The notes beneath the pieces were generated by a model, which was not told where the DNA came from, searched no databases, and saw only the letters and a program-made list of their open reading frames with translations. A program made the translations under genes and the position numbers. From Lysobacteraceae bacterium (GTDB lineage: Bacteria; Bdellovibrionota; UBA1018; JAGTJX01): a stretch of DNA of 64,000 nucleotides. Positions within the stretch are counted from its first letter, which is position 1. Each line of letters opens with the position of its first letter. Positions 42,761 through 52,347 of this stretch are shown here, in pieces. The stretch lies in NCBI GenBank assembly GCA_023657465.1, contig JAGTJX010000003.1:561889-625888 (forward strand), given 5' to 3'.

Positions 42761-45700
42761 TACTATGCACTTACACTTTACCCTAAACTTGAAGACGACA
42801 AATTCTCCGTCGCTCTAAAAACAATTTTTAAATATTCCGCACTGAGCAGACTGAAAATGAATGAAGTATCATGGGAAGTAAAATCTGCCTTATTTTACTC
42901 ACTTTGGAACGTTGTAAGCTTACACAGAACCGAAGAGAACATTAAGCGATCTCCAAATTTTGAATTTATACATTATCATATTTTAAATTCAGAAAATAAT
43001 ACTATTACAACGTTTGAAAAAAATTGGTTCTCTTGGTTACTAAACACACCATCTGTGAGCGATGAATTATTCGCCTTTGCAACTGACTATTTTACTAATC
43101 AAGTCACTTCATCACTCAATGTGCTTGAATTAATTAAGCAACAAAAAGTATATCAATCCGATTTAATTCAATCGATTTTAATTCAAAAGAAGAGGATATC
43201 TGAAAGCTGGAATACATCTTTTGCAAACTCAGTAGTGAAATCATTATTAGAATGGACCTTACAACTCAATGATCCAAGACTATTCAATGCAAGCTTCGAC
43301 CTCATTTTTCCTCTTATGTTAAAATATAATATCAATGGATATGATTCCTTAGCAATTAAAAAACTTTCTCTCGATCACGAATCACTCGAATCTATTCTTA
43401 AGAAATATAGTGAATATGTAATCGCAGATGTCTCCAATCTTCTGAAACAAAGCGTATTTATAACTCCACTTTCTCCAAAACACCTGGCGGAGTTCTTATC
43501 GAAAGTAGATTCATGGGGCCTTAGTGTTTACAAAAAAAACATAATGGAAATAGCCCAGAAAAGTTTCCTAGAGCATAAAAGTAATATGAGAATTTCTACG
43601 AAAAAAGAGTATGAAGAACGATTTCCAGAATTCAAGGAATCGATCATCACTCAAGTTTCCGAATATATTTCTCAACCAAGCACAGAAAAACTTTCTTTTT
43701 CAGTTGCGGATTTATTAAGGAATCAGAACGAGATCAATGCAAAACTAGAAGACAATTTGAATAGAAAAATTGAATCCAACGAGTTATCTACAAATGAGAA
43801 TTGGCTACAGATCATCAATAGACACCCTCTTTCGAAACGTTATGATGCCACTTTGAGAATTTTAAAAAAGAACGATGGCTCTGCAGATAGAGTTTCTAAA
43901 ATCATTGCCAAACTTGAACCTGTAGATGGAATTAGAGATGCTATACTAGACTTTATTAATTCGAGTGAACTCATGAACGCAAATCGCAGTGAGTTTTCTC
44001 AAGATCAAGTTAAGGCGATGATTCCTGATAGTAAATTCAATTTATATTTTCCTCATTTATTTTCTAGCACATTCTCAAGGGGAGCTATTAGAACGAAATT
44101 CTGCATAGCTATCAGAACATCAAGGAGTTCTCGCCTGAGAAGAGCATGGTTGAGCGAAAAACTAGATGATCAAGAGGTAAGAGACGACCCTCCTGAAATC
44201 ATGGGATACAGACCTGCTCTCACATTTGCTCACGTCACTTCACAGCTAGGAGATCAGCTTCGAGGAGGCGCTCTCACTAAAACAACTCCTACACGTCAAG
44301 CACGCGGTCTCATTGTTCAAGGATCATATGAAAAACAAGGCTTCACACTCATGGATACCGTCACCAATAGAGGCGGAATGCAGGTAGAAGAGGAGATACC
44401 CAGTTTTACTCGCGCTCTTGAGAATAGTTTAAGAACTGGAATCTTGAGTCATGACACATCTTTTGTTCGTAGGTGGTTTGTTTATAATTGGGGAGTCAGT
44501 AGTAATCAATCATTAGTTGAAACCATTAGAAACAGAGCTGAAACAATTGCATCAAGTGAGAGAAGCTTCTGGAATTTACGAGTAGAAATTCACAACTTTC
44601 CCAATCATGATGTCTTGAACAGAGTAAAACGATTCAGGCAAACTGAGAGTCTTAGCACTGAAACAGCACAATTGATTGATCAGATCATATCTGAAATAAG
44701 TTCACTTCTTGGCGTAACTTCTACTGTATCAAGTACCATAAAAAATGTGATCGATTCCATGCCTTGTTCAGACCAATCCAAACAAGAGTTAGGTAATATT
44801 ATAGGTGACTTTTCAAGCTATTCCCCATTAGAGCAACTGGCAGTCATTGAAAAAATGAGGAAACAATGGAAAGAAATAAAAACAAAATCTACCTCTTCAG
44901 AAAAAAACATTGAATACTATCAAGGTGATCGTGAGATAGCTGATTTTGCTCTCACGCTCTCGACACAAATTATTGAAAAAATGGGTTCAGCAAGAAATTC
45001 AAAAGACCTTAAAAATATCAATAATATAGCGCGATCTATACTTTCACTCATGAGCAATGAAGACCTCATTCAACATGAGCTAGAGCTTAAATATATTAAA
45101 AATCTAGAATCAGTTTCGACTGATACAAAACTTAGAATTTCTGAAAAAGTTGATTTTATAACCAAAATCTTAAGAAATGCTATCGACCAGACCTACTACT
45201 CACTGAATCGTGAGTTCGAAAAACAGGATCAGCTGACAGCAAAAATTGCAATTCGCCGAGATGATCTTGTAGCACAGCCCAGTTATTTTGTTGATACCGT
45301 GATGAGAAGTACGTCAGTTTTTGCATTGAGTAAATTAGCAGACAAGCTTTCTGAGATGTCAGGAGATGAAAAAGGGACTACACACCAAATCAATGAACAA
45401 GTATTTCAATCGTTTATAGATATTTACAATCCAGGTAAAACAATTGGAACTCTTAAAATTAATCCAGATCCTCAAACATTAAATCAAGATGATATTGCGG
45501 TATTTGATCAACTTCCAGCTCAGATGCTACCTACCAGTGGAATCATTACTATTGGTGTTGGTGCTCGACTATCTCACATTCAATTACTTGCAAAAGCTCT
45601 CAAAATTCCTAGTATTAAGGTCTCAGCTAATTATAAAGAAGCGCTTCAAAAATTAGACGGCAAAAAAATATTCTTTTCAACTGACTCAAAGGGCTCTGTT

Positions 45701-46717
45701 ACTTTGAATGAAGTAAAAGACAATGATTCAATTGATATTACTCAGACTCAAAATACTATCGAAATTCCATTTCCTTCTCATGCATTTTCTCAACCCTTAA
45801 GTTTTGAAAATGCTTCTACACATAAAGAATTAATTGCGGGTCCAAAAGGAATGAATTTAGCAAAACTATTTACTTCACCGAAAATGAAAGGACATACAGT
45901 GGATGGAGTGATCAATCCATTCGATATGTTCGATGCCTATGCAAGAACCATTGGGATATGGGACTGGGTCAGAGCATTGAGATACATCCATCTTAAAAAT
46001 GAATTCTTAGTCTCTGAACTCACTGAGAAAATCAGAAATGCAATAAGATCAAATCCAATTCCATCTATGGATGCTATTCTTTCTGCTATAGAACAACTGA
46101 AAGACAGAACTCATCATACAGGTGGATATTTCATTCGCAGTGATACAAACGTGGAGGATCTTCCGAATTTCAATGGAGCAGGACTAAACGAAAGCATAGC
46201 CAATGTCAGTCTTAAACCTGAAGCTTTTAATGAAGCGATCAGACAGGTTTGGAGTTCACCATTTGAAGAACGCTCCATCAGATGGCGATCAGCAGCTTTG
46301 CAAAACCCTAGGATCATTCACGCTGAACCATCGAGTCTCATCATGCCAACAGTTAACGCAAAAATATCTGGAGTCATGCTCTCTCAAGGCGGACAAATCA
46401 GTGCAAATTGGGGAATTGGCAGTGTTGTTGAATCTGAATCTCCTGTTGAAGAAATAAGTCTTTCTGGAAGTCAGCCCATTATTTATAGCTACAGCGTATC
46501 GGAAACAAAACCGATCCCTAACGACCAAGGTGGATTAAAGCTTGTCCCCGTCGAACCTGGAACAACTATACTCAGTACTGAAAATATTGCAGAACTGAAA
46601 CGTTTATCTCAAGTTGTTGAATCAGTATTAGGTAAACAACCCAATGGCTGGGATATTGAATGGGCAATAGATCAATCAGATCGTGTGATCATTCTACAAG
46701 CAAGACCTAATATGTGA
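42761..46717 (+). CDS. PEP/pyruvate dikinase-like protein (GWD-type domain order), continuation of the split gene
   Basis: 1286 residues if begun at Met 42857, but the open frame reaches back to the TAA at 42758. The first 800 residues are helical and unrecognised. Near 890-930 is a phosphohistidine swivel domain (LPTSGIITIGVGARLSHIQL, His in GARLSH) and residues from about 1000 form an ATP-binding domain like pyruvate phosphate dikinase and glucan-water dikinase (GPKGMNLAKLF; YFIRSDTNVEDLPNFNGAGL; GWDIEWAIDQSDRVIILQAR). The order swivel-then-ATP-domain matches GWD, not PEP synthase. If exported, its phosphate donor outside the cytoplasm is a puzzle. Overlaps bcp by 11 bases, tail to tail. 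Confidence 0.75.
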   Translation, partial: YYALTLYPKLEDDKFSVALKTIFKYSALSRLKMNEVSWEVKSALFYSLWNVVSLHRTEENIKRSPNFEFIHYHILNSENNTITTFEKNWFSWLLNTPSVSDELFAFATDYFTNQVTSSLNVLELIKQQKVYQSDLIQSILIQKKRISESWNTSFANSVVKSLLEWTLQLNDPRLFNASFDLIFPLMLKYNINGYDSLAIKKLSLDHESLESILKKYSEYVIADVSNLLKQSVFITPLSPKHLAEFLSKVDSWGLSVYKKNIMEIAQKSFLEHKSNMRISTKKEYEERFPEFKESIITQVSEYISQPSTEKLSFSVADLLRNQNEINAKLEDNLNRKIESNELSTNENWLQIINRHPLSKRYDATLRILKKNDGSADRVSKIIAKLEPVDGIRDAILDFINSSELMNANRSEFSQDQVKAMIPDSKFNLYFPHLFSSTFSRGAIRTKFCIAIRTSRSSRLRRAWLSEKLDDQEVRDDPPEIMGYRPALTFAHVTSQLGDQLRGGALTKTTPTRQARGLIVQGSYEKQGFTLMDTVTNRGGMQVEEEIPSFTRALENSLRTGILSHDTSFVRRWFVYNWGVSSNQSLVETIRNRAETIASSERSFWNLRVEIHNFPNHDVLNRVKRFRQTESLSTETAQLIDQIISEISSLLGVTSTVSSTIKNVIDSMPCSDQSKQELGNIIGDFSSYSPLEQLAVIEKMRKQWKEIKTKSTSSEKNIEYYQGDREIADFALTLSTQIIEKMGSARNSKDLKNINNIARSILSLMSNEDLIQHELELKYIKNLESVSTDTKLRISEKVDFITKILRNAIDQTYYSLNREFEKQDQLTAKIAIRRDDLVAQPSYFVDTVMRSTSVFALSKLADKLSEMSGDEKGTTHQINEQVFQSFIDIYNPGKTIGTLKINPDPQTLNQDDIAVFDQLPAQMLPTSGIITIGVGARLSHIQLLAKALKIPSIKVSANYKEALQKLDGKKIFFSTDSKGSVTLNEVKDNDSIDITQTQNTIEIPFPSHAFSQPLSFENASTHKELIAGPKGMNLAKLFTSPKMKGHTVDGVINPFDMFDAYARTIGIWDWVRALRYIHLKNEFLVSELTEKIRNAIRSNPIPSMDAILSAIEQLKDRTHHTGGYFIRSDTNVEDLPNFNGAGLNESIANVSLKPEAFNEAIRQVWSSPFEERSIRWRSAALQNPRIIHAEPSSLIMPTVNAKISGVMLSQGGQISANWGIGSVVESESPVEEISLSGSQPIIYSYSVSETKPIPNDQGGLKLVPVEPGTTILSTENIAELKRLSQVVESVLGKQPNGWDIEWAIDQSDRVIILQARPNM

Positions 46718-47174
46718 TGGAGCTCAGCACATCGTCGACGTGCCCAGGGACTTTGACCTTGTTGTAGATTTTCTCGATCACGCCTTTGGGTGAAATGATG
46801 AAGGTCGTGCGCTCGATGCCCATGTACTTACGTCCGTACATCGACTTCTCTTTCCACACTCCGTAAGCTTCACACATCTCTGTCTCTGGATCAGAGAGGA
46901 GATTGAACTTAAACTTGTACTTATCTCTAAACTTCACATGTGATGCGACAGAGTCTTTGGATACGCCAATAACAACTGCGTCCTTCTTCTTCAGCTTGGG
47001 AAGATTATCATTGAAGTCACAAGACTCAGTCGTGCAACCCGAAGTAAGATCCTTGGGGTAAAAATAAAGGACGAGTGTCTTACCTGAAAAATCTTTCAGA
47101 CTCATCCACTCGTCCTGGTCATTCTTTAATTTAAAAGCAGGAGCTTTATCCCCAACTTTAAGCTCTTTAGCCAT
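46707..47174 (-). CDS. bcp: Thioredoxin-dependent thiol peroxidase (Bcp, peroxiredoxin Q)
   Basis: 155 residues. Peroxidatic Cys47 and resolving Cys52 in YFYPKDLTSGCTTESCDF, five apart as in the 1-helix/2-Cys PrxQ group, then the TFIISPKGVIEKIYNKVKV end. Reduces hydrogen peroxide and organic hydroperoxides in the cytoplasm. Shares 11 bases of 3' end with the convergent dikinase-like gene. Confidence 0.95.
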   Translation of the reverse strand: MAKELKVGDKAPAFKLKNDQDEWMSLKDFSGKTLVLYFYPKDLTSGCTTESCDFNDNLPKLKKKDAVVIGVSKDSVASHVKFRDKYKFKFNLLSDPETEMCEAYGVWKEKSMYGRKYMGIERTTFIISPKGVIEKIYNKVKVPGHVDDVLSSITY

Positions 47175-47188
47175 TTTTAACGCACTCT

Positions 47189-47208
47189 CGCTACGTGAAG
47201 TATGGGAC
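47189..47208. repeat. Short repeated motif, copy 2
   Basis: CGCTACGTGAAGTATGGGAC on the + strand, one mismatch from the copy at 42255-42274. It lies in the 39-base gap between the 47214 gene and the bcp start, so it is upstream of bcp on its coding strand. Confidence 0.5.
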
Positions 47209-47213
47209 TACCT

Positions 47214-47753
47214 TTAAGCTTGAGTGGTTGGCTCAGTAGCTGTTTCAGTTGCTGCGCTTGAAGTCACCACAGGCTCAACTGCTGGAGATTTCTTAGCTGC
47301 TTTTTTCTTAGGAGAAGCTTTCTTCACAGTTTTGAGAATGTTTTTTGGTGATGGATCTTTTTTGATCGCGTTCAATGCTTTTTCGAACTCGCCTTTTTGG
47401 GAGAGTAAGAATTTCTTCAGTTTTTCAACTTCAGCTGGAAGAGTTTTTTGAAATTTTTCGAGCTGTGCTTTTTCTTTCTCAATGAAAGACTTCACTTTGT
47501 TTGCATCGCTCTTCAGAATTTTTTTCAACTCTTTACCTTGTTTGTCAGCATATTTCTTAGCTTCGCCAATGACATCATTGTTCTTGATGTAAGCTTGAAA
47601 TTCGCCTTGAGCTTTTTTCAATTGTTTTACTAACTTCTGAACTTCTTTGTTTGCTTCGTTGATTTTTGACATGAATACATTCCTCTTTTTGGGTTTAGTT
47701 TTTGTTCTCTGTTTTACTTTGATCTTGGATTTAGTCTTTAACTTCTTTGCCAT
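47214..47753 (-). CDS. Lys-rich, coiled-coil, histone-like protein
   Basis: About 179 residues from ATG 47753; a start at 47672 (MSKINEANKEVQ) has a better ribosome-binding site (AGAGG nine bases upstream) and is a real alternative that would remove a basic N-terminal tail. The core is a predicted coiled coil with heptads of Lys, Glu and Leu (VQKLVKQLKKAQGEFQ; EKLKKFLLSQKGEF); the C-terminus is Lys/Ala/Pro-rich (KKASPKKKAAKKSP) then Thr/Ala-rich. Resembles phasin-like or H1-like nucleoid proteins. Function unknown. Confidence 0.65.
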   Translation of the reverse strand: MAKKLKTKSKIKVKQRTKTKPKKRNVFMSKINEANKEVQKLVKQLKKAQGEFQAYIKNNDVIGEAKKYADKQGKELKKILKSDANKVKSFIEKEKAQLEKFQKTLPAEVEKLKKFLLSQKGEFEKALNAIKKDPSPKNILKTVKKASPKKKAAKKSPAVEPVVTSSAATETATEPTTQA

Positions 47754-47813
47754 GTCGACATTTGTAGCATTTTTTAGGGGGTTTGCGCTAGGGTCTCTCG
47801 GTAACAAATTAAT

Positions 47814-49445
47814 TTATTTTTGATCCCATATTTTCGCGACAGGAATACGTCGCCCAATCCCGAATGCCTTGGCTGAAGTTTTAAGCGCAGGTGCGGATTG
47901 TCTCCGCTTGTACTCGCTGATCTCAACTGTACGAATCACACCTCTGACCCACTCACCATGGCTGAGGGCGAGCTGATCTAGACTCACGCCGTCTTCAAGG
48001 TAGGATTTGAGAACAGGATCTAGCTTCTCATAGGGAGGCAAAGTGTCCTGATCGGTCTGATTCGGTCTCAATTCAGCGGAGGGGGCTTTGGTGATCGATC
48101 TCTCTGGAATAGGGCTACCCCAGTTCTCATTAACCCAACGAGAGAGTGCATAAACTTCGGTCTTGTAGAGATCTCCGATCGGGGCAATAGCTCCGACCAT
48201 GTCTCCATACATCGTGCAGTAACCCATCGCGATCTCAGATTTGTTGCCTGTAGTAATCACGAGCCTATTCTCATGGTTTGAGATCGACATGAGGAAGAGT
48301 CCACGGATACGGGACTGAAGGTTTTCCTGGCTCAGCTGGCTAAGTCCATCTCGGCTTTTACCGATCTGACTCTGAACCTTTGTAAAAACCGACTGAATCT
48401 CTTGGTTTTCGAGGGTTATCCCCAAGTTCTTAGCCAAGGTATCGGCATCCTGTAGCGAATGATCTGAGGAATATTGACTCGGCATCGTAACACCTAGGAC
48501 ACTCTCTTTGCCCAGAGCTCGGACTGCGAGACTGGCAACTATTGCAGAATCGATCCCGCCACTGAGTCCAATGAGTGCCTTCTTGAATCCCGTACGATTG
48601 AAGTAGGATCTTATCCCTGAAACTAAACCCAGAGCCAAGACTTCCATCTCGCTTGGAGGTTTTTGCCTGATCGGCATGAGTTGATGGGTATCGACAGTCA
48701 CTGTCTTGGATTCAAATGCGGGAAGGCTTACACACTTCTCACCCAAGGCATTAATCACAAACGATCTCCCATCGAAGAGCACTTCATCGTTAGCTCCCGT
48801 TTGGTTCACATAGAAAAGAGGCGAAGAAATTTTACGAGCGGCATGCTGATGAAGTTCTTCGCGAATCGATACTTTTTCTTTTTCGAAGGGGCTCGCAGCA
48901 ATCGCGATGAGGAAATCAGGTTTGAGCTTGGTAACTTCAGCGACAGGGTCACGAGAGTATCTGTGTCCTCCGGAACGAGTATCTTCACCCCAGAGATCTT
49001 CACAAATCAGAAACGCTACTTTTGATCCATCACAATCCCAAAGTTTGGGCTGGCTACCTGACTCGAAGTATCTCGACTCATCAAAGACATCATAAGTCGG
49101 AAGGAGGATCTTGGACTGAGTATAAACAATCTTGCCATCGTCGATCACGCTGAGAGAATTCATGAGTTTCTGAGCATGAGAGCCAGGTGAGAGATGTCCC
49201 ACAATGAGTGCACACTTCTTCCCACGAGTCGAATCCACGAGCGACTGAAGCTCAAGATCCGAGCGAGCGAGAATATCAGGGCGATCGAGCAGATCTAAAG
49301 CGGGATATCCTAAGAGAGAGAGTTCAGGAGTGACACAAACTCGTGCACCCTGCTGGATAGCCTCTTCTAGCGCACTCAAGATTCTTTCGCGATTTCCTTT
49401 AAGGTCACCAACAACGAGATCTAATTGTGCGAGAGCAATTTTCAT
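47814..49445 (-). CDS. nadE: Glutamine-dependent NAD+ synthetase
   Basis: 543 residues, two-domain form. N-terminal nitrilase-like glutaminase (Glu in TPELSLLGYPA, Cys in FLICEDLWG, Lys of the triad between) and C-terminal NAD synthetase with the PP-loop LSGGIDSAIVASLAVRALG and ITTGNKSEIAMGYCT. Makes NAD+ from nicotinate adenine dinucleotide, taking ammonia from glutamine. Four bases downstream of ndk. Confidence 0.96.
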   Translation of the reverse strand: MKIALAQLDLVVGDLKGNRERILSALEEAIQQGARVCVTPELSLLGYPALDLLDRPDILARSDLELQSLVDSTRGKKCALIVGHLSPGSHAQKLMNSLSVIDDGKIVYTQSKILLPTYDVFDESRYFESGSQPKLWDCDGSKVAFLICEDLWGEDTRSGGHRYSRDPVAEVTKLKPDFLIAIAASPFEKEKVSIREELHQHAARKISSPLFYVNQTGANDEVLFDGRSFVINALGEKCVSLPAFESKTVTVDTHQLMPIRQKPPSEMEVLALGLVSGIRSYFNRTGFKKALIGLSGGIDSAIVASLAVRALGKESVLGVTMPSQYSSDHSLQDADTLAKNLGITLENQEIQSVFTKVQSQIGKSRDGLSQLSQENLQSRIRGLFLMSISNHENRLVITTGNKSEIAMGYCTMYGDMVGAIAPIGDLYKTEVYALSRWVNENWGSPIPERSITKAPSAELRPNQTDQDTLPPYEKLDPVLKSYLEDGVSLDQLALSHGEWVRGVIRTVEISEYKRRQSAPALKTSAKAFGIGRRIPVAKIWDQK

Positions 49446-49449
49446 TTAA

Positions 49450-49878
49450 TTAGAAACGCTTTTGTAACTCCGCTTTGTCGAAGAAGTAAGCGATCTCTCT
49501 TTGAGCAGATTGTGGAGAATCTGATCCGTGAACTGCGTTAGCTTCGATAGAATCAGCGAAGTCTTTACGGATAGTTCCAGGAGCTGCGTTTGCAGGATTT
49601 GTTGCACCCATGATTTCACGATTGAGCATCACTGCTCCTTCGCCTTCGAGAACCATGAGGAGTACTGGACCAGAGGTCATGAATGAAACGAGAGATCCGA
49701 AGAACGGACGCTCTTTGTGTTCAATGTAGAACCCTTCTGCTTTCTCGCGAGAGAGTTTTGTGAATTTTGCAGCAGCGATTCTCAAGCCCTTTTGTTCAAA
49801 GCGCGTGATGACTTCGCCAATAACGTTTTTAGAAACTGCGTTTGGTTTAATGATCGAGAATGTTTGTTCGTTTGCCAT
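49450..49878 (-). CDS. ndk: Nucleoside diphosphate kinase
   Basis: 142 residues, normal length. Opens [10 protein letters not shown]; the phosphorylated residue is His117 in [12 protein letters not shown], followed by the terminal Phe-rich YFF segment. Moves gamma-phosphates between nucleoside triphosphates and diphosphates. Precedes nadE in the same direction. Confidence 0.97.
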   Translation of the reverse strand: MANEQTFSIIKPNAVSKNVIGEVITRFEQKGLRIAAAKFTKLSREKAEGFYIEHKERPFFGSLVSFMTSGPVLLMVLEGEGAVMLNREIMGATNPANAAPGTIRKDFADSIEANAVHGSDSPQSAQREIAYFFDKAELQKRF

Positions 49879-49909
49879 GAGGGATAATTAAGGGTTTAAA
49901 GTCATAGTG

Positions 49910-50167
49910 TCAATAGGCAGCAGAGGCAGCTTCATCGAACCGCTCTATGAACGAGATGAAATCCTGCTGAAGCGCATGGCCATACTCCACAGTCTCAAGG
50001 TTGAGCTCCACGATATTACGGCCTGAGTCAGTTTTAGCCTGGTCATGCGCAATGGCTAGCTTGTTGAAGAACTCTAAGTCCTTGTTCATTTTGGAAGGGT
50101 CGATCCTGATCTTAGGTGATTCTTGAGAGATTGCAAGTGAGGCTAGGCCTTGGATCCATCTCGCCAT
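49910..50167 (-). CDS. Hypothetical protein, possibly part of the interrupted gene upstream
   Basis: 85 residues with ATG 50167, in the same frame as, and one codon after, a TAG (50171-50173) that ends the membrane protein upstream. No ribosome-binding site precedes the ATG. The protein is helical and acidic (NIVELNLETVEYGHALQQDF), no family recognised. It is either a separate small gene or the end of the 49910-51118 reading frame beyond a second in-frame stop. Confidence 0.5.
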   Translation of the reverse strand: MARWIQGLASLAISQESPKIRIDPSKMNKDLEFFNKLAIAHDQAKTDSGRNIVELNLETVEYGHALQQDFISFIERFDEAASAAY

Positions 50168-50170
50168 TGT

Positions 50171-50755
50171 CTAGAGAATATGCCCATCGCTCTCAGCTGC
50201 TGTAGGTCCTACGAGCGCCCAACGGAGCGAGAAGTACAGACTCACCATGCCGACAGTGATCAAGCTGGTTTTTCCTGTCTTGAAGACCAAGAACTTAACA
50301 AACATAGACTTGGGCACTGCCTGCCCGGGCTTGAGGCCCTTCCAGAAAAACTCTGCCCACTTCATCTGGGAAGTCAGAGACTTCAGTGCCTTCTTATCGT
50401 CCTTAGCAGCAGCAATATTCTGCTCGAGATCTGACAAGTACTTCACTCGGTCTACGCTGACATCAGAAAACGTTTTGAGCTGCGTGGTGTTGGGAAACAG
50501 ATCAAACAGATAAGGAGTGATGAACGTTACGCCGATATATTGGCTCATAAATGGCCACAAAAAAGCATAGGCCACAGTCGCATACGCGAAGATCATTTTC
50601 TCAGGAGAATCAGCAACAGCATAAGTCGCTCCACCCGTAATCGTCCCGTAAGTCGCTGCTGAGTACCAATAATTCCAAAAAAGTTTTTCTTTCTTAGAAA
50701 GGTCTGGATCAATCGATACTCCATTTCTGAAGATCGCTGCGATATTATATGAAAA
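50171..50755 (-). pseudogene. Middle/C-terminal part of a membrane protein, continuation past an in-frame TAA
   Basis: Open frame of 194 codons that starts immediately after the TAA at 50756-50758 and has no ATG, GTG or TTG for its first 53 codons (YNIAAIFRNGVSIDPDLSKK onward); the first Met is in SPEKMIFAYATV. It contains two or three membrane segments (ATVAYAFLWPFMSQYIGVTF; LITVGMVSLYFSLRW) around a helical, charged region. The 79-codon minus-strand frame at 50593-50832 is an overlapping shadow. Ends at TAG 50171-50173. Confidence 0.65.
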
Positions 50756-51118
50756 TTACGCTTCACTGAAGTTTGAAATGGTGTCTGAGGTGAACCAATC
50801 CTTGAAAACAGAAACATCGAGAAACTTTCCATCCTTATAGTAACTCGTTATTTGATTAGTGAACCATTTGAGAGACTTAGAAACCCAAGCGGAGATCGGA
50901 GTATTCACAATTCCGATGAGTGGCTGCTCAACGAAAACGAAGAATCGTTTCGCTTTTCCAATCTTTTCACCTAATGTGAGCTTGCCTTCTTTGATGTTGC
51001 GAGAGCAGTGCTGACCATCAGGCTCCGAACCAGTGGTTGCAGCTCGTGCCGAAAGAGAAGCTGCTTGGATTCCAAAAGTGATGATCAGAGCGGGTAGCAA
51101 AATGTGACGTATTCGCAT
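50756..51118 (-). pseudogene. N-terminal part of an exported membrane protein ending at an in-frame TAA
   Basis: About 120 codons from ATG 51118 (signal peptide MRIRHILLPALIITFGIQAA ending SARA); the frame is open to 51181. After a Cys-containing linker come amphipathic segments (KRFFVFVEQPLIGIVNTPIS; FKDWFTSDTISNFSEA) and then TAA, beyond which the same frame continues into the membrane protein at 50171-50755. No family recognised. Together the parts would form one protein of about 316 codons. Confidence 0.65.
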
Positions 51119-51264
51119 GCTCCAAATAGAGTAAAGGAGAGCAAAACTCATCACAAACAGTATTCCTGAGTGCGTCATCACTATGTTGATCTCTTCATAT
51201 TGACTGCATAAAACACGACTGATAGCTCATGGCGTTCGTTCAATTTATTTATACAAGGGTATTT

Positions 51265-52344
51265 ATGAAATCTAAAGTCATGTCGTCTTCTCTACTCATC
51301 AGCGCTGTGATTGTATCCGGCTGTGGTCTCATCAAAAACATGGATGAAATGCACGACGCCACCATGGAAATGAATGATGGCACCAAGGCGATGGGTAAAG
51401 ACGTTAAAGCGACGAAAGAAACCTCAATGAGCATGTTCATGGAAATGAGAAAAGATTCTGCTTCAAAAGACAGGAGAGAAGTCCTCAACGATCTCGAGAC
51501 GACTGACGAAATCGAAGCAAAGCTTTCTCAAGCAAAAACTTACGTCGACTCCATGGAATATCAACATTGGGATCCTGCCATTGAATCTCTGGAAAAACGT
51601 GAAGACATCATGGCTGAAGGCATGAGGCAGTTCTATTATGATATTTCTGAGTTCATCAAAGACCGAGATCAAGTCAGTCCGATTAAAACAAAAAACAACA
51701 TGGAGAATCTCTATGCATTCTCAGCAGCACTCAGTCACGTGAGTGATTCACAAAAACACATGGTCGGAGGCTCCGAAACTTCCCTCTTGAGTCCGCTCGA
51801 CATCATGATCTCTGCTCTCACAAAGCAAGCTCAGATCAATGTGGGCACGCTGAAGAGCGACTCTCTCACTTTTGCAGAGAAAGAAGTCGTGAAAAAAGCA
51901 GAAGATACAATCTATCTCATTCGTCTCCGCCATAACTTCCTCATGGCGTACACCTATGCACTCACTGCTCAATCATCGAATGGTAATCTCCCCACTACTT
52001 TCCAAAAACTAAAAGTACTGATGAAGACTAAGCTCTCTAAGAAATATCAATGGACTCCGAATTTCGCTTCACGTAATCCTGAGCAAATTAACTTTGCAAC
52101 TGACGTGGCTCAGAACTCAATCAATGCTGGAAGCTTCTTAAGATCTATCGGCTACGACCCACTCACAAATAAGACTATTGAGAAGATTCAAGCGCGAGCT
52201 GATTTTTCAGCTTTCGACTTAATGAGAATGAGTGATGATGGTCAATCCGAGAAAGCACTATCAATTGCTAAGTTCACTGCGATACATTCACAACTCGTAA
52301 TCAACAAAGAATTCCTTGCCAAAGATAAGAAGAAGAGGAAATAG
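51265..52344 (+). CDS. Putative lipoprotein, helical, unknown function
   Basis: About 359 residues from ATG 51265, preceded by AAGGG five bases upstream; an ATG at 51229 is in frame but lacks a ribosome-binding site. Lipobox IVSGC near residue 16, then a Met/Asp-rich coiled-coil-prone stretch (MDEMHDATMEMNDGTKAMGK) reminiscent of methyl-accepting or bacterial helical bundles, and a mostly helical remainder. Intact, and followed four bases later by the M64-type peptidase gene, likely the same transcript. Confidence 0.7.
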   Translation: MKSKVMSSSLLISAVIVSGCGLIKNMDEMHDATMEMNDGTKAMGKDVKATKETSMSMFMEMRKDSASKDRREVLNDLETTDEIEAKLSQAKTYVDSMEYQHWDPAIESLEKREDIMAEGMRQFYYDISEFIKDRDQVSPIKTKNNMENLYAFSAALSHVSDSQKHMVGGSETSLLSPLDIMISALTKQAQINVGTLKSDSLTFAEKEVVKKAEDTIYLIRLRHNFLMAYTYALTAQSSNGNLPTTFQKLKVLMKTKLSKKYQWTPNFASRNPEQINFATDVAQNSINAGSFLRSIGYDPLTNKTIEKIQARADFSAFDLMRMSDDGQSEKALSIAKFTAIHSQLVINKEFLAKDKKKRK

Positions 52345-52347
52345 TTC

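Noticed and set aside
50593-50832. 79-codon minus-strand frame overlapping the split membrane-protein gene
   Set aside because: The other minus-strand frame continues both flanking parts as one protein, so this is a shadow.
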